Positions 26,709 to 34,709 are shown, numbered from the stretch's first letter. The stretch is DNA of 34,709 bases from an uncultured Schlesneria sp. (GCA_903840265.1 CAIMFH010000155.1:1-34709), one strand, 5' to 3'. The notes: a model not told the origin generated them from the sequence alone. Program-made: numbers and translations.

Positions 26709-28004
26709 TTACAGCGTCCAACCTTCTCGATAATCTCGCTTCAGGAACTTGTCCGCTTCTGGTGAATCTGTCTTCATCCCCTTCGCATCCCACTGGAAGG
26801 CTTTGCCGGATCGATAGCTGACATTGCCGAGCAGCACAGCTTCGGTCAGATTGCCGCCGTATTCGAAATGAGACGACGTCGTTCCACTCGTGCGAATCGC
26901 CTGCAGCCATTCGGCATGATGTCCCGCGATCGAATCGGTAATCCAGGGACGTACCGACTTCGTGGCTTTGCCTTCCTGCATGAACAACTTGTGTGAGCCA
27001 TAGTCGGCAATCAGTCGGCCATCTGAACCTTCAAACAGCACGGCCGATCCCATCTTGTAGGCCTCCGCCCCTTCTGGCATCCAGCCGCCGTGGTACCACG
27101 TCAGTTCTACGGGGGCCATGCCGCCGCGACCGGGGAACTTGTAGTCGACCTTCAACTTCATCGGGCAATCGTTGTCGCCGTCGTGCCCTTTTTCTCCCTT
27201 GGCAGCCACAGATGTCGGGGCTCCCAGTTCCAGTGCCCAGAACGGAAGGTCCATGAAGTGGCAGCCGAAATCGCCCAGCTGACCCCCACCGAAATCCCAC
27301 CAGTAACGCCAATTGAAATGGAAATGAGCATCGCTGTACGGGCGGAATGGAGCCGGGCCGACCCACAGGTCGTAGTGGATATTCTTGGGAGGCTCCGATG
27401 TCTTGATGTTCGGGAAGACGCGAACGCCGCCCCCTTGCCAGACATGGACACGTTCGATCGAGCCGATTGCTCCTGAACGGACCAATTCGACAACACGCCG
27501 ATAGTTTGCACCGGCATGGATTTGATTGCCCATCTGAGTCGGCACGTGAGCGGTCGCATTCAACTGCCGCAACACGCGCGCTTCGTGGACGGAATGCGTT
27601 AGCGGCTTCTCACAATAGACGGGCAAGCCCTTCTTAAGTGCCGCGGCCACGATGATCGCGTGCGTGTGGTCCGGCGTACTACAGACGATGCCGTCGAGGT
27701 TCGTCACATCGAACACCTCGCGATAGTCTGAGATCTTCTTGGCACCAGGATGCTTCTGTCCGGCTGCGTTCAATCGATCGTCGTCGATGTCACAGAGGAC
27801 GGCGATGTTTTCGTGCTCGACCCCGTGCAGGTTCTCGCCACCTCGGCCTGCCACGCCAATCACCGCCAAGTTCAGCTTCTCGTTCGCACTGCGTGGTTCT
27901 TTCGACCAGGCCGGTCCGGAGAGGATCATGGGGCCGGATGCGACTGCGGTCCCGGCGGCGATGGCCGCTTGCAGGAAATCTCGACGGCTGACGGACGACT
28001 TCAT
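26709..28004 (-). CDS. Tat-exported Gfo/Idh/MocA-family oxidoreductase
   Basis: A 431-residue NAD(P)-dependent oxidoreductase-fold protein. The N-terminus has a twin-arginine signal (SRRDFLQAAIAAGTAVASG). The Rossmann domain starts at LNLAVIGVAGRGGENL. The conserved VYCEKPLTHSVHEARVL holds the catalytic-region Lys. The C-terminal sheet domain includes WRYWWDFGGGQLGDFGCHFM, where Asp/His are typical of this family, and VELTWYHGG. Planctomycetes have many such exported members, thought to act on sugars or cyclitols; the substrate is unknown. The start at 28004 has weak upstream support, but the signal motif fixes it. Confidence 0.93.
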   Translation of the reverse strand: MKSSVSRRDFLQAAIAAGTAVASGPMILSGPAWSKEPRSANEKLNLAVIGVAGRGGENLHGVEHENIAVLCDIDDDRLNAAGQKHPGAKKISDYREVFDVTNLDGIVCSTPDHTHAIIVAAALKKGLPVYCEKPLTHSVHEARVLRQLNATAHVPTQMGNQIHAGANYRRVVELVRSGAIGSIERVHVWQGGGVRVFPNIKTSEPPKNIHYDLWVGPAPFRPYSDAHFHFNWRYWWDFGGGQLGDFGCHFMDLPFWALELGAPTSVAAKGEKGHDGDNDCPMKLKVDYKFPGRGGMAPVELTWYHGGWMPEGAEAYKMGSAVLFEGSDGRLIADYGSHKLFMQEGKATKSVRPWITDSIAGHHAEWLQAIRTSGTTSSHFEYGGNLTEAVLLGNVSYRSGKAFQWDAKGMKTDSPEADKFLKRDYREGWTL

Positions 28005-28219
28005 GTGACGACTCTTTGAACGAGGAACATCGCCGGGCGATGGGTAGAATCAACTCGAACCGCATCAACGCACTTCAGCAATAGAGCACCTGTCCTTCCA
28101 CAAGGCAAGACAATCAACCCGCAAAATACCGCAAGTAGCCAGCGAGCGTGCCAGTCAACCGTGCATTGCGTATGATATCTAACATCGATCCAGCCCTCAC
28201 AAACTACGGTAGTCACGAC

Positions 28220-28576
28220 ATGGCGAAATGCGATCAAGGTTACATGTGCGAAGTCTGCGGCGATGAAGTTGAAGACATCACCGACAGCGACCTCTATTTG
28301 CGGTACATCATCGGTGAGATGGAAGCCCGTTACCTGATGACCGCTCCCGAGCGGCATCTGCGGTGCAACCCGGTGCTCGCCCAGTTCATCGTCGATCCTG
28401 GATTCGAACCGGTCATCGTCGAAGGTCCGTTCGATAAAAAGTTGATGCCCGCGGAAGAGATTGCTGCTCGCGAAGAGTTGACCACACGAGGTTGGCGTCG
28501 TCTGCAAGAGGTCCGTGGGTTGGGCCTGGCCATCAGTGACTACCCACTGTTCCGCGAGGGCAATCCGGTCGAGTGA
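28220..28576 (+). CDS. Conserved-looking small CxxC protein, unknown function
   Basis: A 118-residue acidic cytoplasmic protein. The N-terminus has a Cys cluster (MAKCDQGYMCEVCGDEVED) that could bind one zinc. Then come SDLYLRYIIGEMEARYL and HLRCNPVLAQFIVDPGFEPV, and the C-terminus ends ISDYPLFREGNPVE. It resembles uncharacterised planctomycete proteins, but I cannot name a family. ATG 28220 is chosen because the Cys motif begins there. In-frame starts at 28172 and 28148 would add less protein-like residues. The next gene, an ECF sigma factor, follows after 67 bases. Confidence 0.8.
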   Translation: MAKCDQGYMCEVCGDEVEDITDSDLYLRYIIGEMEARYLMTAPERHLRCNPVLAQFIVDPGFEPVIVEGPFDKKLMPAEEIAAREELTTRGWRRLQEVRGLGLAISDYPLFREGNPVE

Positions 28577-28643
28577 CCGTCTCAGATTATTTCCAGTCGA
28601 CTTCCAATTCATTCGCGTCTTTACCTCTCGATCACTTTTACAA

Positions 28644-29294
28644 ATGCCACTCTGGCCCGAACATACCGTCACGCAGGAGTTGCTCGCCGATGTCGGGCAG
28701 GGGAAGCCCGAAGCCGTTAACCGGCTTCTGGAGCGGCACCGGACCGCGTTAAGAAAACTGGTGCAGCTGCGGTTGGACCGGAAGATCGCCCGTCGCGTCG
28801 ATGCCAGCGATGTTGTGCAAGATGTCCTGCTGGAAGCGAATGAGCGGTTAAAGGAGTACATGGCGGATCCTCGAATGCCGTTCCATTTGTGGCTGCGGCA
28901 CCTGGCGAAAGATCGCATGATCGACATGCATCGACGCCATCGGGGAGCCCAACGGCGCAGTCTCGATCGGGAACGGTCGCTGACTTCGCCCCAATTTGGA
29001 GATCAGTCCTCGTTCGATCTGGCCAGCCAACTGGAAGCGAGCGAACTGACGCCGGCCGCGGCGAGTATTCGGCATGAATTGGAACAACGATTTCTGACCG
29101 CCATGGATCAATTGGACGAAGACGACCGGGACATCTTGCTGATGCGACACTTTGAGCACCTTGGAAATAGTGAAGCCGCCGCAGCCCTCGGCCTGAGTGC
29201 CGCGGCCGCCGGTATGCGTCATCTGCGAGCGTTGCGAAAATTGCGAGCCGTCCTGGGTGAGCGTCCCTCGTTGACGGGAGAAGAACCCCAGTGA
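28644..29294 (+). CDS. ECF RNA polymerase sigma factor linked to a kinase
   Basis: A 216-residue extracytoplasmic-function sigma factor. Region 2 (~residues 20-95) reads LLERHRTALRKLVQLRLDRK, then VDASDVVQDVLLEANERL and WLRHLAKDRMIDMHRRHRGA. A variable Ser-rich linker follows (SLDRERSLTSPQFGDQSSFD). Region 4 (~145-205) has LDEDDRDILLMRHFEHLGNS, then EAAAALGLSAAAAGMRHLRALRKL. No anti-sigma gene is adjacent. Instead the stop overlaps the start of a membrane Ser/Thr kinase by four bases (GTGA), suggesting control by phosphorylation. Start ATG 28644 matches the standard ECF N-terminus. Confidence 0.93.
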   Translation: MPLWPEHTVTQELLADVGQGKPEAVNRLLERHRTALRKLVQLRLDRKIARRVDASDVVQDVLLEANERLKEYMADPRMPFHLWLRHLAKDRMIDMHRRHRGAQRRSLDRERSLTSPQFGDQSSFDLASQLEASELTPAAASIRHELEQRFLTAMDQLDEDDRDILLMRHFEHLGNSEAAAALGLSAAAAGMRHLRALRKLRAVLGERPSLTGEEPQ

Positions 29295-30967
29295 ACGATC
29301 ACGATGAATTATTGGTCGAGCTCCTCGACGGCATGCTGGATCAATCACGAAACGGCTCCCCGGGAACTCTCGACGAAGTTGTGGCCAACCATCCGCATCT
29401 GGAACGGGAACTGCGAGAATTGTGGGCGACTGTCCAGATCACCGAAGACTTCGCCAGCTTCGAGGGACTGCTGGATGATCTTTCGGAAACGCCGCCACAA
29501 AACAGCACCAATGCCAGCCTGTTCGAAGCTCGCGACTACGGCGACTACGAACTGCTGGAAGAGCTTGGTCGCGGCGGCATGGGGGTGGTCTATAAGGCCC
29601 GGCAGAAGAAGCTGGACCGGATCGTCGCACTCAAGATGATCCTTCGAGGTGATCTGGCCTCTCCTGCGGACTTGGCTCGGTTCCGTGCGGAAGCGGAAGC
29701 CGCCGCCCAACTGCATCATGCTCATATCGTCCCCGTCTACGAAGTCGGTGAGATCGATGGCCGCCCCTTCTTCAGTATGAAGCTGATTGAAGGAACGACG
29801 CTCGCTCGGGAATTGTTGGATGGGCCGCAGCCTTCGCGTGCCGCGGCGGAGATGCTCGCTCCGATCTGTCGAGCGATCGCTGATGCTCATCGTCGTGGCG
29901 TTCTGCATCGTGATTTGAAGCCGTCTAACATTCTCATCGATCAAGAGGGACATCCCTTCGTTACCGATTTTGGACTGGCCAAGCGAGTCAAATCGGATGC
30001 CAGCGATTCGCATCTGATCGGCCTGCACAGCATCACTCAAAGTGGAGCGATCCTCGGCACGCCCAGCTACATGGCTCCTGAGCAGGCCGCGGGGAACCGG
30101 GGTCACGTCAGCACCGCATCCGATATCTACTCGCTGGGGGCCATCCTGTACGCGATGCTCACAGGCCGACCGCCGTTTCAGGCCGAATCGGCTCTGGATA
30201 CGGTCTTGATGGTTCTGGAACAAGATGCCGTTCCGCCGCGGATGTTGAACCCCAAGGTCGATCCCGATTTGGAAATGATCGCCCTCAAATGTCTGCAGAA
30301 GCCGCAGGACCTGCGCTATGCGACGGCCGACGCGCTGGCCGATGACCTGGAGGCGTATCTGGCCAACGAACCGATTTCGGCACGGTCGACACACCTGTCG
30401 CAGATCATCACGCGAGCTTTCCGTGAAACGCATCACGCTGCCATTCTGGAGAACTGGGGTCTGCTGTGGATGTGGCATAGCCTGGTCGTCTTCTCACTCT
30501 GTTTCATCACAAACCTGATGCAGTGGGAGGGGGTTTCCAATCGCTGGCCGTTTGCGGCACTCTGGTCGGTCGGGGTTGGAACATGGGCCATGATCTTCTG
30601 GGAATTGCGCCGCCGTTCGGGCCCGATCACGTTTGTCGAACGTCAGATTGCCCACCTTTGGGCGGGTAGTAGTCTGGCGAGTATGTTGCTGTTCGGTCTG
30701 GAAGCGATGATGCAATTGCCCGTCCTTTCACTGTCACCGGTGCTAGCCCTGATCGCTGGAAATGTCTTCATCGCGAAGGCCGGGATTCTTTCCGGGAAGT
30801 TCTACATTCAAGCTACTGCTCTGTATCTGACCGCCTTTGCGATGGCCTTGATCACGCGTTTGCCGGTCACCAATTTCGGATTGATCTTGTTCGGAGTCGT
30901 GCTGGCCGGGTCCTTCTTTTTGCCAGGCCTGAAGTACTATCGCCAGCTTCGGGACGGAATGAAGTAA
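29291..30967 (+). CDS. Membrane Ser/Thr protein kinase (PknB type) coupled to the ECF sigma factor
   Basis: A 558-residue protein starting at GTG 29291, which overlaps the sigma-factor stop. A ~75-residue N-terminal region (LLVELLDGMLDQ, then a Glu/Leu-rich helix) precedes the kinase domain (~residues 85-360). That domain has the Gly loop LGRGGMGVVYKARQ, catalytic Lys in IVALKMIL, HRDLKPSNILI, VTDFGLAKR and the APE-like MAPEQAAGN. The C-terminal ~170 residues contain about five hydrophobic helices instead of the usual extracellular repeat domain, so sensing probably occurs within the membrane. The N-terminal region could contact the sigma factor; that is inference. Confidence 0.94.
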   Translation: MNDHDELLVELLDGMLDQSRNGSPGTLDEVVANHPHLERELRELWATVQITEDFASFEGLLDDLSETPPQNSTNASLFEARDYGDYELLEELGRGGMGVVYKARQKKLDRIVALKMILRGDLASPADLARFRAEAEAAAQLHHAHIVPVYEVGEIDGRPFFSMKLIEGTTLARELLDGPQPSRAAAEMLAPICRAIADAHRRGVLHRDLKPSNILIDQEGHPFVTDFGLAKRVKSDASDSHLIGLHSITQSGAILGTPSYMAPEQAAGNRGHVSTASDIYSLGAILYAMLTGRPPFQAESALDTVLMVLEQDAVPPRMLNPKVDPDLEMIALKCLQKPQDLRYATADALADDLEAYLANEPISARSTHLSQIITRAFRETHHAAILENWGLLWMWHSLVVFSLCFITNLMQWEGVSNRWPFAALWSVGVGTWAMIFWELRRRSGPITFVERQIAHLWAGSSLASMLLFGLEAMMQLPVLSLSPVLALIAGNVFIAKAGILSGKFYIQATALYLTAFAMALITRLPVTNFGLILFGVVLAGSFFLPGLKYYRQLRDGMK

Positions 30968-31016
30968 AGCCGCTCCTTCTCATCAAATTTCGGTTGCCAT
31001 TGGAATCGCCCTCGTC

Positions 31017-32282
31017 ATGCATATCGCCATCATCACTGCCGGTGGAGCCGGGATGTTTTGCGGCTCGTGCATGCACGACAACACCTGGGCCAAAGCCCTG
31101 CGAGCCGCCGGTGTCGAAGTCAGCCTGATTCCGCTCTACACTCCGATCCGTGTCGAAGAAGAAGATCAGACCTCTTCGCCGGTCTTCTTCGGTGGGATCA
31201 ACACCTACATGGAAGGCCAATTCGGCTGGTGGAGCCGCATCCCTCGCATCCTGACTCGCTGGCTCGACTCGCCCACTGTCATCCGCCTCGCCACTCGCCG
31301 CGCGATCAGCACCGACGCTCGCGATTTGGGAGCCATGACGCTGTCGATGGTCGAAGGGGAGCAAGGTCCGCATCGTCGGGCGGGTGAAGAACTGGCGATG
31401 TATGTGTCGCATCTGAAACCGGACATCGTCTGCTTTAGCAATGCGTTGCTGTGTGGATCTCTGCGTGCGTTGAAGCAAGTTCATCAAGGCCCCGTCTATT
31501 GTCTTCTGCAGGGAGACGACATCTTCCTCGACGGCTTGGTCGAGCCGTATCGCAGCCAGGTGATGTCGCTGATGTCCCAGCGTTCCGCTGACTTTGATGG
31601 CTACATCACACACAGCGACTATTACCGTGACTTCATGGCCAGCTATCTGACGCTGCCGCTTGATCGATTCCGCCAACTGCCGCTGACGTTGGACTCGGCC
31701 CCGCATGACGGCCAGCCGAAAGCAGTCACCGGCAATCCACCGACAATTGGTTACTTCGCCCGAGTCTGCCCCGAAAAGGGACTCGATCGACTTGTGCAAG
31801 CGGTCCTGCTGCTGCGACAACGCATCCCCAACGTCCGTTTGCGAGCGGGCGGATACCTGGGCCTGCAGCACCAATCGTATTTCAACGACATTGTCAAAGC
31901 GGCCGCTCCACTCGGCAAAGACTTCGAATACATTGGCAGCCCCGACGACAAGAGTGAAAAGATTGAGTTCCTTAAGACCCTCGATGTCCTGAGCGTGCCC
32001 ACCATTTATCACGAACCGAAGGGGATCTACGTCCTGGAAGCCTGGGCCAATGGTCTGCCCGTCGTGCTGCCCGCCCACGGCGCGTTCCCTCAACTCGTCG
32101 AATCGACCGGCGGCGGTTTGCTGGTTCCTCCTGATTCTCCTGAACAACTGGCCGATGCGCTGGAACGAGTGCTGACGAACGATTCGCTACGACTGGAACT
32201 CGCCCAGCGAGGCCACGCCGGCGTCCGACAGAACCACAGTCCGGAGAAGCTGGCACAGGCGACGATGGCGCTGTTTGGGTGA
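31017..32282 (+). CDS. GT4-type glycosyltransferase
   Basis: A 421-residue GT-B-fold glycosyltransferase. The N-terminal Rossmann half starts MHIAIITAGGAGMFCGSCMH, with the acceptor-side region GGINTYMEGQF. The C-terminal half has GYFARVCPEKGLDRLVQAV, GSPDDKSEKIEFL and the nucleotide-sugar binding EPKGIYVLEAWANGLPVVLP (E-x7-E type). The CGSCMHDN Cys pair near the N-terminus is unusual and is shared by a group of planctomycete members, as far as I recall. Donor and acceptor sugars are unknown. It stands 49 bases after the kinase gene, on the same strand. Confidence 0.9.
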   Translation: MHIAIITAGGAGMFCGSCMHDNTWAKALRAAGVEVSLIPLYTPIRVEEEDQTSSPVFFGGINTYMEGQFGWWSRIPRILTRWLDSPTVIRLATRRAISTDARDLGAMTLSMVEGEQGPHRRAGEELAMYVSHLKPDIVCFSNALLCGSLRALKQVHQGPVYCLLQGDDIFLDGLVEPYRSQVMSLMSQRSADFDGYITHSDYYRDFMASYLTLPLDRFRQLPLTLDSAPHDGQPKAVTGNPPTIGYFARVCPEKGLDRLVQAVLLLRQRIPNVRLRAGGYLGLQHQSYFNDIVKAAAPLGKDFEYIGSPDDKSEKIEFLKTLDVLSVPTIYHEPKGIYVLEAWANGLPVVLPAHGAFPQLVESTGGGLLVPPDSPEQLADALERVLTNDSLRLELAQRGHAGVRQNHSPEKLAQATMALFG

Positions 32283-32305
32283 GAGCTGAATGACGGAAAA
32301 CGTCC

Positions 32306-32704
32306 GACACAACCTGCCAACGGGCCTTTCTGCCGTAGCTAAGGTCTTAGGTCGACAGGAGTGAAGGCATTGCGAATTGCGAATTGCAAATTGAAAATTG
32401 GAAGACGGGAAGAGGTTTCGCGCTGACAGTGCGTGACACAACCGATGGAACCTTCCCTTTGTCATTCCCGCGCAGGCGGGAATGACGAAACGTTTTGTAT
32501 GACACAACCCAGGCTGTTCTTCCGCGTTGATGTAGCCAAGGTAGCCAAGGTCGCCAAGACCTTGGGTCGAGCGTTGTTTGACGTTGTTAGCACATCGACT
32601 TTCGCCCAAGGTCTTGGCGACCTTGGCTACGGGAAGGCGAGGTCCGCTACGCGGAATGGGGGCTTCCTGTCGTTGCGGTTCGTTCTTCTGTGTTCGACAC
32701 AACC
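32306..32704. repeat. GACACAACC-framed array of hairpin repeats
   Basis: GACACAACC occurs at 32306, 32435, 32501 and 32696, all on the plus strand, dividing the stretch into three segments. Segment 1 carries GCGAATTGCGAATTGCAAAT-type short tandem sequence. Segment 2 carries a perfect hairpin (GTCATTCCCGC/GCGGGAATGAC around GCAG). Segment 3 carries 26-base perfect arms (32541-32566 and 32605-32630), which begin GTAGCCAAGGTCGCCAAGAC; each arm is itself a small palindrome (CCAAGGTC/GACCTTGG). The stretch 32283-32646 holds no convincing gene. Confidence 0.8.
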
Positions 32705-34482
32705 TCGGCTGGCGGGCGACTGACGGTTGGGTTGGTCGTTGGCTCGGCTGTTTGTTGGGTGGGGGTTGTTCCTTTCCTCTCATGACTTGGTGCTTTCTTC
32801 TTTTTGATCACTTCCATCCTGTGGGTGGGGCGGCCTCCTTTGGGGCCGGGGGTGGTGGTGCTCCATTGGCAGAGGCCGCTGTCTTTGAGCTTGGTCATGG
32901 CGGCCATGGCGCACTGCGCGGTGGGGTACTTGCGGCTGTTGGAGCGGCAGACGTCTCGGATGGTGACAGAACCTGCTGGGTGTCGGCGGATCCATTCGTA
33001 CAGCTGCTGCAGGTCGCGACGTTCGGCGGTGAGGGAGACCTTTTTCAGAACTCGTTGGGCTTCATAGGCAAACCAGCGAGCCAGCGCGATGCCGTGCTGC
33101 ATGCTGGTGGCGTCACACTGGAGCGGATCGAGGTCTTCTCCGGCGGCCCAGCGGGACAAGTGGATGACGAGAGCCAGTCGAGCGGCCTGGCGCGTCAGGT
33201 GGGAGGACCAGTGGAACAGGGCTTCATCGATCTGAGCTTGTCGTGTTCCGAGGTCGGTCATGAACATGTCGATGTGATCGCGCGCTTCGGAAGAGAGTGT
33301 GACACAACCGGCGCGAGGAGCGCCTGACACAACCTCGGGGAGGGAGAACAACTTGTTGATCACAGCGGCATAACCGTCTTCGGTCGCCTGGTCGACTTCG
33401 TCATCGGTCCAGCATTGCGGCCGGGCTTCGGGCGAGGCGATGAGGAGGCGGCTGGTGAGTTCGCAAGCTCCGCCTTGTTTGGCGATCTTCTGGGTGAAGA
33501 GGTCGGCGGACAATGTTCCCGTCAGGCTGACCGCGGCGGGGGTGAGTGTCGCTGTGGCGCGGCCTTCGATGGTGACCGAGCGGCCGCCGTAGAGATCCAG
33601 CCAGGCCTGCCGCTGGATGGCGGCTCGTTCGCCCGCTCCGGAGGTCCTCTTCAGCCAGCCATCCAGTTCCTGGGGACAGACGAGGAGGCCTTTGGATTGG
33701 CGGGAGAGCAGGCGACTGAGTGAGGGGAGCGACCAGTCGACGGTGAGCGAACGCTCGGCGATCGGTTCGGGGGGAGGGAGCAGGTGTTGTGGCTGGCGAC
33801 GCTGGTTGTCACGGTAGACGGCCAGTTTGCGCCGATAGGGCATGAACAGTTCCTGCCGCTGCTGCTCGGCGATAGCCTGACGGGCCTGGAGGGGCACGAT
33901 AGCGGCCTCGATGATCGCTTCGTGAGGGGAGGGGCCTTCGTTGACGAGGGCTGTCCACAGGATCGCCGGTTCAGACCAGCCTCGTTTCAGTTCAATCCGC
34001 CGAGTTCCTCCGATGGCCGAGGCGAGGACGGACAGGACCGGCAAGGCGACCGCGGCCGCGTCGCAATTGAGGGAGTTGGCTTGAGCCACGACAAACTGCT
34101 GAACCGGTTGCGGCAGGGACTCGACGGGGAACGGTTGGAACTCGGGGACTTGGCCCGGGACCAGATACTGCAGGTTGACCCAGGGGAGGCCATCGTCGGT
34201 GTCGGCGGGCATGAATGCCGGCAGGGAACCCGACTCGAGAGCCCACTCATGTTTCGGATCAGGCTCATCCGGTGGCCAGCAGGAAGCGGCGGCAGAGACC
34301 TCGCCCGAGGCTCGATCCAACTCAGCTCGATGTCGTTCGCGGTACCGCTCTTCGGCGACCATCTCTTTCAGCGAGCGAAGGGACTCATTCTCGTGCCCCA
34401 ATAAGTCGGTGACTTCCTGGAGGCGGGAGTCAGGGAACATTTCGGATAGTTTTGCCGGTCGACGCAATTTTCGGGCAGACAT
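32647..34482 (-). CDS. DUF3987-like protein with degenerate P-loop
   Basis: A 611-residue protein resembling DUF3987 (YfjI-type) replication-associated ATPases of plasmids, phages and integrative elements. Similarity is seen in VAQANSLNCDAAAVALPVLS, WSEPAILWTALVNEGPSPHE and LLVCPQELDGWL, followed by ATATLTPAAVSLTGT. The usual Walker A (GxxGxGKS/T) after ILW is NEGPSPHE, which has no Lys. The last third contains a helical segment and a winged-helix-like part (RRHPAGSVTIRDVCRSNSRK). The final ~50 residues are low complexity (Lys/Pro/Thr) and run into repeats. The start at 34482 has AGGA six bases upstream. Two GACACAACC copies (33301 and 33326) flank a hairpin within the coding region. No primase or integrase is in view, but the window ends soon after. 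Confidence 0.75.
   Translation of the reverse strand: MSARKLRRPAKLSEMFPDSRLQEVTDLLGHENESLRSLKEMVAEERYRERHRAELDRASGEVSAAASCWPPDEPDPKHEWALESGSLPAFMPADTDDGLPWVNLQYLVPGQVPEFQPFPVESLPQPVQQFVVAQANSLNCDAAAVALPVLSVLASAIGGTRRIELKRGWSEPAILWTALVNEGPSPHEAIIEAAIVPLQARQAIAEQQRQELFMPYRRKLAVYRDNQRRQPQHLLPPPEPIAERSLTVDWSLPSLSRLLSRQSKGLLVCPQELDGWLKRTSGAGERAAIQRQAWLDLYGGRSVTIEGRATATLTPAAVSLTGTLSADLFTQKIAKQGGACELTSRLLIASPEARPQCWTDDEVDQATEDGYAAVINKLFSLPEVVSGAPRAGCVTLSSEARDHIDMFMTDLGTRQAQIDEALFHWSSHLTRQAARLALVIHLSRWAAGEDLDPLQCDATSMQHGIALARWFAYEAQRVLKKVSLTAERRDLQQLYEWIRRHPAGSVTIRDVCRSNSRKYPTAQCAMAAMTKLKDSGLCQWSTTTPGPKGGRPTHRMEVIKKKKAPSHERKGTTPTQQTAEPTTNPTVSRPPAEVVSNTEERTATTGSPHSA
33301..33334. repeat. GACACAACC-flanked hairpin inside the DUF3987-like gene
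   Basis: Direct copies of GACACAACC at 33301-33309 and 33326-33334 enclose GGCGC-GAGGA-GCGCC, a perfect 5-base hairpin. The unit has the same frame sequence as the array at 32306-32704. It is translated as part of a short variable-looking stretch (SGAPRAGCV), so it appears to have been accepted into the protein. Confidence 0.75.
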
Positions 34483-34564
34483 GGGGATCCTGCTGCTCAG
34501 AAATAGGGGTAAGTCTCAATGCGAATGAAGAGAGTCAAGACATAGGTTGTCATGGGAGTGTGAT

Positions 34565-34665
34565 GGCCTGAGAGGCCTCTTGAACGCCAAAGGCGTGGCC
34601 TATCGTAGCCCAGGGCAACGCCCTGGGTTTTCGCCGCACGACAATTCGCCAAGCCCTGAAGGGGC
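34565..34665. repeat. Cluster of four small hairpins near the right edge
   Basis: Successive perfect or near-perfect hairpins: GGCCT-GAG-AGGCC (34565-34577), ACGCC-AAA-GGCGT (34584-34596), CCCAGGGC-AAC-GCCCTGGG (34609-34627) and GCCC-TGAA-GGGGC (about 34653-34665). The GCCCAGGGCAACGCCCTGGG type is a recurrent interspersed element in planctomycetes and other bacteria. The last 227 bases of the window show no gene. Confidence 0.7.
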
Positions 34666-34709
34666 GATCTAATAGGGGAGGTGCATGGCGATCGGGATGT
34701 CACAACAAA

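Noticed and set aside
30867-32147. Long minus-strand open frame (426 codons) opposite the glycosyltransferase
   Set aside because: It lies opposite a gene with conserved GT4 motifs; its translation is Arg/Gln/Asp-rich without family features.
32306-32704. Possible CRISPR array from repeated 9-mers
   Set aside because: Repeat unit is only nine bases, spacing is 66 to 605 bases, and the intervening segments are palindromic repeats, not spacers; no cas genes are in view.
32433-33327. Plus-strand frames of 96 and 249 codons in the repeat region and opposite the DUF3987-like gene
   Set aside because: The first translates the hairpin repeats (AKVAKVAKTLG-type); the second mainly mirrors the minus-strand gene.
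32306-33334. Possible integron attC sites (GGTTGTGTC on the minus strand)
   Set aside because: The attC core GTTRRRY is not met (GTTGTGT), there are no cassette genes between sites, and no integrase is visible.

Overview
The window looks like a chromosomal segment of a planctomycete, probably from the Planctomycetaceae-like lineages. I infer this from several things: a DUF1559 prepilin-like protein with the H-X9-DG ending, a Tat-exported Gfo/Idh/MocA oxidoreductase, an ECF sigma factor translationally coupled to a membrane Ser/Thr kinase, the PVM-type (Planctomycetes-Verrucomicrobia) microcompartment locus, and many palindromic interspersed repeats of the 'GGCTCGGCAGGAGCC' kind. No species can be named from sequence alone.

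Layout. 1-2306: a secreted or anchored protein of unknown function and a PurN-like formyltransferase, separated by nested palindromic repeats. 2604-11740: a complete PVM-type bacterial microcompartment (BMC) operon. It runs DeoR regulator, PduL phosphotransacylase, two BMC-H hexamer proteins, an acetate-kinase homologue, BMC-P, CoA-acylating aldehyde dehydrogenase, BMC-P, an unassigned tagged protein, BMC-P, a class II aldolase and a lactate/malate dehydrogenase-like enzyme. Four proteins (PduL, aldehyde dehydrogenase, the unassigned protein, aldolase) carry matching amphipathic-helix tags that look like encapsulation peptides. From the described planctomycetal organelle, the expected pathway is deoxysugar phosphate (fucose/rhamnose) to lactaldehyde inside the shell, then lactyl-CoA, acyl phosphate and ATP, with the dehydrogenase recycling NAD. 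11858-16874: mannose-6-phosphate isomerase, tRNA-Val(TAC) with a strong terminator nearby, a beta-propeller phytase-like protein, a DUF1559 protein, a 58-residue two-helix membrane protein and an HD-like protein.

17143-25893: a full Kdp potassium system (a 29-residue membrane peptide, kdpF, kdpA, kdpB, kdpC, kdpD, kdpE). A helically phased direct-repeat array upstream looks like an OmpR/PhoB-family operator. Palindromic repeats interrupt the kdpA-kdpB and kdpC-kdpD junctions. 25950-32282: a HAD hydrolase, the Gfo/Idh/MocA oxidoreductase, a small CxxC protein, the ECF sigma/kinase pair and a GT4-type glycosyltransferase. 32300-34709: a repeat-dense accessory stretch. Six copies of GACACAACC frame hairpins of different kinds, next to and inside a DUF3987-like gene whose P-loop appears degenerate, and a run of four small hairpins closes the window.

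The microcompartment and Kdp systems themselves are known types. The points most worth a second look are the tagged RpiB-like protein, the altered active sites of the acetate kinase and dehydrogenase, the phased kdp operator, the two small membrane proteins and the GACACAACC-framed hairpin array.
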